This document shows positions 4,343 through 8,475 of a DNA stretch of 8,475 nucleotides, in pieces. This DNA comes from an uncultured Austwickia sp. (GTDB taxonomy: Bacteria; Actinomycetota; Actinomycetes; Actinomycetales; Dermatophilaceae). The first letter of the stretch is position 1; every line of letters starts with the position of its first letter. Made by a program: the position numbers and the translations under genes. The stretch is from NCBI GenBank assembly GCA_934678955.1, contig CAKUSI010000157.1, forward strand, positions 1 to 8,475. Direction: 5' to 3'. Under the pieces are notes generated by a model. The model did not search any database and was not told where the DNA came from. It saw only the letters and a program-made list of their open reading frames with translations.

Positions 4343-6199
4343 ATGCCTCACGTGATCCCGCACCGGGCCGAGGCGGCCGCGCAACGCAAGGCGAGGGGCG
4401 CGTTCTTTACGCCGCCCACGCTGGCGCGGTATGTCACGGACTGGGCGGTTCGGTCCGCGGAGGACACCGTGCTGGAGCCGTCGTGCGGTGAGGCGGCATT
4501 CCTGCTGGAGGCCGCGCGGCGCCTGCGCCAGCTCGGCGCAGTCGGATCCCTGGCCGACCGTCTGCACGGGGCCGAGGTGCACGGGGAGTCGGCGGACGCG
4601 GCGCACCGGGCGCTGGACGCGGCGGGGGAGGCGGCCCGGATCGACGTCGGGGACTTCCTGGCCGCGGAGCCGTCGGCGACGTACGCGGCCGTGGTGGGCA
4701 ACCCGCCGTACGTGCGCTATCAGGCGTTCACCGGCGATTCGCGGGCCGCGGCCCGCCGGGCAGCGCTGCGGGCGGGCGTGCGGCTGACCGCTCTCGCCTC
4801 CAGCTGGGCGTCGTTCACCGTGCACGCCGCGCTGCACGTGCGGCCCGGCGGGCGCCTGGGGCTGGTGCTGCCCGCCGAGATGCTGAGCGTCAACTACGCG
4901 GCGCCGGTCCGGGACTTCCTGATGGACGGATTCGGCCGGGTGCGGCTCGTGCTGTTCACGGAGCGCGTGTTTCCGGGCGTGATGCAGGACGTCGTGCTGC
5001 TGCTGGCCGAGGGTCGGGGTGAGGGACCGAGCGGTCACTGCGAGCTGTTGCAGGTTCGCAACGCCGAGGCCCTGGGTGATGTGGTCGATCGGGACGTGCG
5101 GCGGTGGAGCCCGCCGCCGGGGGAGCGGTGGTCGCAGGCGCTGGTGGATCCCGCTGCGGCGGAGGCATACGCGTGGTTCGTGCGCGGCCCCGCGTCGACC
5201 GCCGTCCCGGGCGTGTCGACCGCCGGCTCGGAGCCGCTGGTCCCGGTCTCGGATGTGGGAGAGGCGCGGGAGGCCGACGCGAGCGGCCCGACGGGTGCGT
5301 GGTCGCCGCTGGATGCGAGGTCCATGCCGGACGCCGGATCGACGCCGGACGCGAGGGGGCTGCCGGGGTCCGGGGGCCACTTCGTCCCGCTCGAGGCGTG
5401 GGGCGCGACGACCCTCGGCATGGTGACGGGGGCGAACGCCTACTTCGCGCTGTCCGGGGCGCAGGCGAGGCACCGGTGGCTTCCGGCCGACGAGCTGCTA
5501 CGGATCTCCCCGCCGGGGAGCCGTCACTTGCGGGGGCTCACGTTGACGGGCCCGCGGCTCGACGAGCTGGACGAGGCGGGGCAGCGGACGTGGCTGTTCC
5601 GGCCGCCCGGCGATCCGTCGGCGGCCGCTCGGGCCTACGTGCGCGAGGGCGTGGCGCGGGGGGTCGACCAGGCATACAAGTGCCGGGTGCGCGCCCCCTG
5701 GTGGCGGGTGCCGTTACTGCGTCCGGCGGACCTGCTTCTCACGTATATGAACGCGGACACCGCGCGCCTGTGCGCCAACCTGGCGGGAGCCCACCACCTC
5801 AACTCGGTGCACGGCGTCTACCTCGCGGCGGAGCATCGACGGCTCGGTCGGGAGCTTCTGGCGCTCGCGGCACTCAACAGCGTCACGTTGCTGGGGGCCG
5901 AGCTCGTCGGACGGGCGTACGGGGGAGGGGTGCTCAAGCTCGAGCCGCGCGAGGCCGACCGCTGGCCGATGCCCTCGGCGTCGCTGGTGGCCCGGCGGGC
6001 CGGCGCGCTCCGGGCGGTCCGGCCGGCCGTGATCGAGCTCCTCGCCGGGGGGCGCCTGTGGGAGGCGTCCGAGGCGGTCGACGCCGCGCTGCTCGACGGG
6101 TTGGTCGGAGACGACTCCCTGGCCGCGATGCGCGCCGGCCGGGCGAGGCTGCACGCCCGGCGGGCGGCCCGGTCCCGCCCACGGCCCATGACGACGTGA
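4343..6199 (+). CDS. N6-adenine DNA methyltransferase, Eco57I/type IIG-like, no nuclease domain
   Basis: Predicted to transfer a methyl group from S-adenosylmethionine to adenine in a specific DNA site. Of 618 residues, the first ~260 form the catalytic domain: GAFFTPP (19-25, motif X), VLEPSCGEAAFL (43-54, motif I, in place of the usual DPxCGxGxFL), NPPY (120-123, catalytic motif IV) and a GGRLGLVLPAEML strand (from about 168). Residues ~280-348 are a low-complexity Pro/Asp/Gly/Ser linker with a hexapeptide repeat. The rest resembles the target-recognition half of Eco57I-like enzymes (YKCRVRAPWW, DLLLTYMNADTARLCANLAG, GRAYGGGVLKLEP). No PD-(D/E)XK or other nuclease motif is seen, and no restriction gene is adjacent. 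The start is uncertain: I chose ATG 4343; GTG 4352 has GAGG at a better distance (4339-4342), and the frame is open back to 4280. A GNAT gene follows after 22 bp, probably co-transcribed. Recognition site unknown. Confidence 0.88.
   Translation: MPHVIPHRAEAAAQRKARGAFFTPPTLARYVTDWAVRSAEDTVLEPSCGEAAFLLEAARRLRQLGAVGSLADRLHGAEVHGESADAAHRALDAAGEAARIDVGDFLAAEPSATYAAVVGNPPYVRYQAFTGDSRAAARRAALRAGVRLTALASSWASFTVHAALHVRPGGRLGLVLPAEMLSVNYAAPVRDFLMDGFGRVRLVLFTERVFPGVMQDVVLLLAEGRGEGPSGHCELLQVRNAEALGDVVDRDVRRWSPPPGERWSQALVDPAAAEAYAWFVRGPASTAVPGVSTAGSEPLVPVSDVGEAREADASGPTGAWSPLDARSMPDAGSTPDARGLPGSGGHFVPLEAWGATTLGMVTGANAYFALSGAQARHRWLPADELLRISPPGSRHLRGLTLTGPRLDELDEAGQRTWLFRPPGDPSAAARAYVREGVARGVDQAYKCRVRAPWWRVPLLRPADLLLTYMNADTARLCANLAGAHHLNSVHGVYLAAEHRRLGRELLALAALNSVTLLGAELVGRAYGGGVLKLEPREADRWPMPSASLVARRAGALRAVRPAVIELLAGGRLWEASEAVDAALLDGLVGDDSLAAMRAGRARLHARRAARSRPRPMTT
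5312..5365 (+). repeat. 18-bp coding tandem repeat in the methylase linker
   Basis: Three in-frame 18-bp units at 5312-5329, 5330-5347 and 5348-5365 encode DARSMP, DAGSTP and DARGLP (residues about 324-341). Each unit starts GA(T/C)GC and ends with CCG. The repeats sit between the catalytic domain and the putative recognition domain and are not part of the family core. They are imperfect, so the expansion is not very recent. Confidence 0.75.
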
Positions 6200-6221
6200 G
6201 CCGATCTGGTCCGGGGATGCC

Positions 6222-6728
6222 ATGAGCGGAGACGATCCTTACGTGGTGCGGCGGCCCCTGATCGGCGAGGCCGAGGAGTGCGCGCGGGTGCACGTGCAGG
6301 TCTGGCAGGAGGCGTACGCCGGGCTGATGCCCACATCGGTGCTCGATGCCTTGGACCCGATGGCGAAGGTGCCGCTATTTCGAGACGCCGCCCTTGGCCG
6401 GCTGGGCGAGGGGCGGAGTCTGCTCGTTGCTGTTCATCGGGGCACCCAGCAGGTTGTCGGGTTCGCCGCCGCCGGGCCTCCGCTGGACGACGATGCCCCG
6501 GTGCCGACGCACCTGTACATGATCAATGTGCTGGCCGATCACCACGGCAGCGGCGTCGGGGCTCGGTTGTTGGCCGGCGTCCTGGGGGATCGACCTTCCT
6601 ACCTCTGGGTGGCGGAGGGCAACGCCCGGGCCGAGGCGTTCTATGTCAAGCACGGGTTTGCGCGCGACGGGGGACGTCGCACGGAGCAGGACTTCACCGT
6701 CGACGTTGTCCGCATGACCAGGCGCTGA
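6222..6728 (+). CDS. GNAT-family N-acetyltransferase
   Basis: Expected to transfer an acetyl group from acetyl-CoA to an amine on a small molecule, peptide or protein. The 168-residue protein has the GNAT layout: an N-terminal strand-helix (VVRRPLIGEAEECARVHVQVWQEAY, in two parts), strand beta 4 (LYMINVLADHH, from 98), the acetyl-CoA pyrophosphate loop HHGSGVG (107-113, the Q/RxxGxG/A position) and motif B, NARAEAFYVKHGF (134-146), with Y141 at the usual general-acid position. A GGGGA (6213-6217) ends 4 bases before the ATG, a close but usable ribosome-binding site. The 22-bp gap to the methylase suggests co-transcription. The substrate cannot be predicted; a role with the methylase is not shown. 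Confidence 0.9.
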   Translation: MSGDDPYVVRRPLIGEAEECARVHVQVWQEAYAGLMPTSVLDALDPMAKVPLFRDAALGRLGEGRSLLVAVHRGTQQVVGFAAAGPPLDDDAPVPTHLYMINVLADHHGSGVGARLLAGVLGDRPSYLWVAEGNARAEAFYVKHGFARDGGRRTEQDFTVDVVRMTRR

Positions 6729-7215
6729 ACAATCGGCGGCACGTGACCGGTGTGGCGCCCGACGATGTGTGGCCGCGGTCGTCCGCGACGAGGGCCATCC
6801 CCCGGCGGACGCGGCTGCGCATGCGGAGGGCTGGCACTTGTAGGGGCTCGCCAGCCAGGTCTCGCCTCGGTTTCCCGACCAAGACGTCGCCGTTCGGCGG
6901 GTTCTGGACGCGCTTTCTCGACGTGGTCGTCGTGCCTCGGTGGCGACATACTCACCTCGACCCAGGCGCTGCTGAAGCCGCGTCACGGCCGAGGTGCTTG
7001 AGCCCCCTTCGGCGAAGAGCGTCCCGTTCGCGGGCTTCGGGGAGTTCTCCAGGAGGGCGCGTGGCTGCCGTCCGGGCCTCGCCCGTCACGACGCTGGATT
7101 CCGGATCGACGCACCCAGGTGGTCCACAACCCACGGCTGCCGACGGGCTGTCCACAGGGCGTCGATTCGTGGCGGCGCAGGCGTACCGCTTCTGTGAGGC
7201 TCCCGGAAACGGCGC
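6729..7215. other. Gene-free stretch after the GNAT gene, possibly decayed coding DNA
   Basis: No intact gene is supported between the GNAT stop and the Uma2 promoter. A perfect 7-bp inverted repeat, GGCTGGC (6829-6835) with GCCAGCC (6850-6856), has a 14-base loop and might terminate the methylase-GNAT transcript. From about 6765 to 6900 one plus-strand frame keeps GC-rich third positions and reads VVRDEGHPPADAAAHAEGWH, then an amber stop (6840-6842), then continues; this may be a relic gene that I cannot identify. Two sequences resembling the actinobacterial DnaA box TTGTCCACA, each with one mismatch, lie at 7120-7128 and 7148-7156. Confidence 0.5.
6965..6992 (+). repeat. Dispersed 28-bp repeat, copy 1
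   Basis: The segment beginning GGCGCTGCTG at 6965 matches 8384-8411 at 24 of 28 positions in the same orientation. The two copies flank the Uma2 and ABM genes. No gene explains either copy. Confidence 0.45.
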
Positions 7216-7246
7216 TTGACGCCGTGCGATCGACCCCGTTCATACT
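7216..7246 (+). promoter_or_regulatory. Probable sigma-70-type promoter of the Uma2 gene
   Basis: A good -35 hexamer, TTGACG (7216-7221), and a -10-like CATACT (7241-7246) are separated by 19 bp, slightly more than the ideal 17-18. Transcription would start near 7253, giving a leader of about 20 bases that contains the ribosome-binding site. Confidence 0.55.
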
Positions 7247-7256
7247 GACGAACACC

Positions 7257-7265
7257 GGGAGGAGG
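7257..7265 (+). promoter_or_regulatory. Strong Shine-Dalgarno sequence of the Uma2 gene
   Basis: GGGAGGAGG, containing a full AGGAGG at 7260-7265, ends 8 bases before ATG 7274. It is the only strong, well-placed ribosome-binding site in the window and decides the start. It contrasts with the leaderless starts of dapB, vapB and the ABM gene. Confidence 0.85.
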
Positions 7266-7273
7266 CACCCGCC

Positions 7274-7855
7274 ATGAGTTCGACCGCACGCCACGCCGCG
7301 TCTCGGGACGGTCATGGTCCGCTCGTCACGGTGGCTGAGTTCGAACGCGAGTGGGCCACCCGCGAGGAGACGTACGAGCTCGTGGACGGCCGCACGATCA
7401 TGAGCCCGCCGGAGAGCATCGCCAACCTCGACGCCGCATCGGAACTCGGTCTCCTCCTGCGAGGCTTCCTCGAGCGAGCGGCGTGGATGATCCTGCCCCA
7501 GGCGGGCGTGACAGTCAGGGGCGGTGATCGCGCTACGATCCGCGTCCCGGACCTCGTCGTCGCCGTCCGGCGGGGCCAGGAGGGGATCCGCCTCCCGGCC
7601 GAGGATGTCGTGCTGGTGGTCGAGGTGCTCTCGCCGAGCTCGTCTCGGACGGATCGGTGGGTGAAGCGGCGTGAGTACGCCCGGGCGGGCATCCCCGCAT
7701 ATCTTATGGTCGATCGGCACTCCGGGCCGCCGGCCCTGACGTTGTTGACCGACCCCGTCGACGGCGACTACCAGGCCGAAGTCACCGGGGCCTCGTTGAC
7801 GCTCCGGCTGGCCGGTCGCGATGTCCCGCTCCATGCCCAGGACTTCGTGCACTGA
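7274..7855 (+). CDS. Uma2-family (DUF820) PD-(D/E)XK endonuclease-like protein
   Basis: Uma2 proteins share a restriction-endonuclease fold and are abundant in actinobacteria and cyanobacteria; their cellular role is unsettled. The 193-residue protein has the family motifs in order: YELVDGRTIMSPP (34-46), VPDLVV (91-96) with metal-binding D93, VVEVLSPSSSRTDRW (115-129) with E117, then K131, and REYARAGIPAYLMVD (133-147). The acidic and lysine residues expected for catalysis are present. The histidine often found shortly after MSPP is absent (SIANLDAASEL instead), a possible departure from the usual family pattern. Start ATG 7274 is set by a strong Shine-Dalgarno sequence. It is convergent with the ABM gene and has its own promoter, so it appears to be a single-gene unit. 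Confidence 0.9.
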   Translation: MSSTARHAASRDGHGPLVTVAEFEREWATREETYELVDGRTIMSPPESIANLDAASELGLLLRGFLERAAWMILPQAGVTVRGGDRATIRVPDLVVAVRRGQEGIRLPAEDVVLVVEVLSPSSSRTDRWVKRREYARAGIPAYLMVDRHSGPPALTLLTDPVDGDYQAEVTGASLTLRLAGRDVPLHAQDFVH

Positions 7856-7867
7856 TCGGGCGTCCTG

Positions 7868-7898
7868 GGCCCCTCGAGCGACTTCCCGGCGCGGGGCC
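7868..7898. terminator. Possible bidirectional terminator between the Uma2 and ABM genes
   Basis: GGCCCC (7868-7873) can pair with GGGGCC (7893-7898) around a 19-base loop, in the 48-bp gap between two convergent genes. The location is right for a shared terminator, but the stem is only 6 bp and no T-tract is present. Confidence 0.35.
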
Positions 7899-7903
7899 GG
7901 TGA

Positions 7904-8257
7904 TCAGCCCTGCGCCTCGGGAGGATGGTGAGGGTCGGGTCCCGCGTACTCGCGCTCGACGGTTGCGACCCGGATCGTGTAGCTCTCGTACCAGCGCGTC
8001 CGCCCGAGCCGCTGGGCCTCCAAGTGCTCGGCCACCTGCTTCCAGGCCCGCGCGCTGGCCTCGTCGCGCCAGTAGCTCACCGTGATGCCGAACCTCGTCT
8101 CGGGATCCCGTACGGAGTCGATGCCCAGGTAGCCGGGCTGTTGCGCCGCCAGCTCCTCCATGCGGGCGGCCATACTCTGGTATCCGTCGTCTCCCGGTGT
8201 GCGCGTCGACGTGAAAATGACTGCCGTGTATGGGGGTTCGGGCGTGCTGTCGACCAT
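7904..8257 (-). CDS. Antibiotic biosynthesis monooxygenase (ABM) domain protein
   Basis: A single-domain ABM protein of 117 residues, a small ferredoxin-like alpha/beta fold that usually dimerises. Members include quinone-forming monooxygenases and haem-degrading enzymes, but many have no known substrate. Visible family features are the first strand YTAVIFTSTRT (10-20), the helix and loop MEELAAQQPGYLGIDSVRD and the segment GITVSYWRDEASARAWKQVAEHLEAQRLGR, followed by a YESYTIRVATVERE strand. The frame extends 14 codons further upstream to 8299, but TACGCT-N6-ATG fixes a leaderless start at 8257. The tail after EREY is Pro/His-rich and probably flexible. There are no biosynthetic genes nearby, so it is more likely a detoxification or quality-control enzyme than part of an antibiotic pathway; that is inference. 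Confidence 0.88.
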   Translation of the reverse strand: MVDSTPEPPYTAVIFTSTRTPGDDGYQSMAARMEELAAQQPGYLGIDSVRDPETRFGITVSYWRDEASARAWKQVAEHLEAQRLGRTRWYESYTIRVATVEREYAGPDPHHPPEAQG

Positions 8258-8263
8258 CCGACG

Positions 8264-8269
8264 AGCGTA
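8264..8269 (-). promoter_or_regulatory. -10 element of a leaderless ABM-gene promoter
   Basis: On the minus strand TACGCT (8269-8264) is followed by 6 bases (CGTCGG) and ATG (8257-8255). A partial -35 match, GTGAAG (8292-8287), lies 17 bp upstream. This fixes the ABM start 14 codons inside the longest open frame. Confidence 0.7.
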
Positions 8270-8383
8270 TCCCCCGCACCCGTCTGCTTCACCGCTCACG
8301 TGGGCTCGACGAAGCCAGGGCCCGCGACTCGGCTTCTCGAGGCGGACGCGGCCGTTCGGTGGGGGCGTGGGGTGGTCGGTCTG

Positions 8384-8411
8384 GGCGCTGCTGTAGCGGC
8401 GTCAAGTCCGA
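8384..8411 (+). repeat. Dispersed 28-bp repeat, copy 2
   Basis: This matches 6965-6992 at 24 of 28 positions (shared GGCGCTGCTG, then AGC, GCGTCA and CCGA). The surrounding 8300-8475 is GC- and G-rich, holds no gene that I can support, and may continue as a gene or repeat beyond the window. A CCGTTCGG(T/C)GGG element precedes both copies, at 8352 and 6890, but at different distances. Confidence 0.45.
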
Positions 8412-8475
8412 TCGGGGTGGGTCGGCGTCGGGGAAGCGAGTCCGGGTCGTACGGGTGGTGACGGGGTCGGCGTGG

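Noticed and set aside
3965..5473. Long minus-strand open frame (about 502 codons) opposite the methylase
   Set aside because: It is antisense to the methylase and out of frame with vapB, with Arg/Pro/Gly-rich composition and no recognisable domain.
5104..6225. Plus-strand open frame (about 373 codons) inside the methylase
   Set aside because: It is a shifted frame of the methylase gene, whose own frame gives conserved motifs over the same bases.
6982..7852. Minus-strand open frame (about 289 codons) opposite the Uma2 gene
   Set aside because: It is antisense to Uma2, whose frame contains the complete family motif set and a strong ribosome-binding site.
8258..8299. N-terminal extension of the ABM protein to 131 residues
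   Set aside because: The extra residues are not typical of the family, and the segment contains a -10 element placed exactly for a leaderless start at 8257.
1..8475. tRNA, rRNA, known riboswitch, transposase or integrase genes
   Set aside because: I looked for tRNA-like cloverleaf arms, rRNA segments, transposase motifs and terminal inverted repeats by eye and saw none. A covariance-model search would be needed to exclude small RNAs.

Overview
The window looks like chromosomal DNA from a high-GC actinomycete. Codon third positions are very GC-rich. The PNPase and DapB sequences are of actinobacterial type, the terminators lack T-tracts, and at least three genes appear to be transcribed without a leader. 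The order Streptosporangiales is a guess from overall resemblance only; nothing here proves it.

Layout. (1) 1-1406: the 3' two-thirds of pnp (polynucleotide phosphorylase), with KH and S1 RNA-binding domains and a long charged tail built partly from 18-bp tandem repeats. It is closed by a strong hairpin terminator (1433-1471). (2) 1489-1659: three imperfect palindromes spaced exactly 52 bp apart, then a hairpin over the start of a cytosolic glycerophosphodiester phosphodiesterase gene (1659-2453). (3) 2454-2752: a 299-bp gap with small repeats and a leaderless promoter, then dapB (2753-3502) of the lysine/diaminopimelate pathway. (4) 3518-6728: an accessory-looking block. A vapBC toxin-antitoxin pair on the minus strand diverges from a large solitary N6-adenine DNA methylase (4343-6199), which is followed by a GNAT acetyltransferase (6222-6728). 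The shared intergenic region carries two separate arrays of short repeated sites. (5) 6729-7273: a 545-bp stretch with no intact gene, then a Uma2-family PD-(D/E)XK protein (7274-7855), convergent with a small antibiotic-biosynthesis-monooxygenase (ABM) domain gene (7904-8257, minus). The last 218 bp hold no gene that I can support.

How the genes relate. pnp and dapB are housekeeping genes that usually lie close together in actinobacteria, often with an M16-family peptidase gene between them; here that place holds the phosphodiesterase gene. VapBC, the methylase and Uma2 are families typical of variable regions. The methylase has no restriction partner in view, so it is either a solitary epigenetic methylase or part of a system extending outside known types.

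The most noteworthy features are non-coding or repeat-based: the 52-bp-period palindrome array, the 15-bp-period array and the helically phased CATGC sites between vapB and the methylase, an 18-bp coding repeat in the linker of the methylase, and the identical TAnnnT-N6-ATG arrangement in front of dapB, vapB and the ABM gene. I see no convincing complete new defence system. The vapBC/methylase divergent pair is the best candidate for a functional unit.
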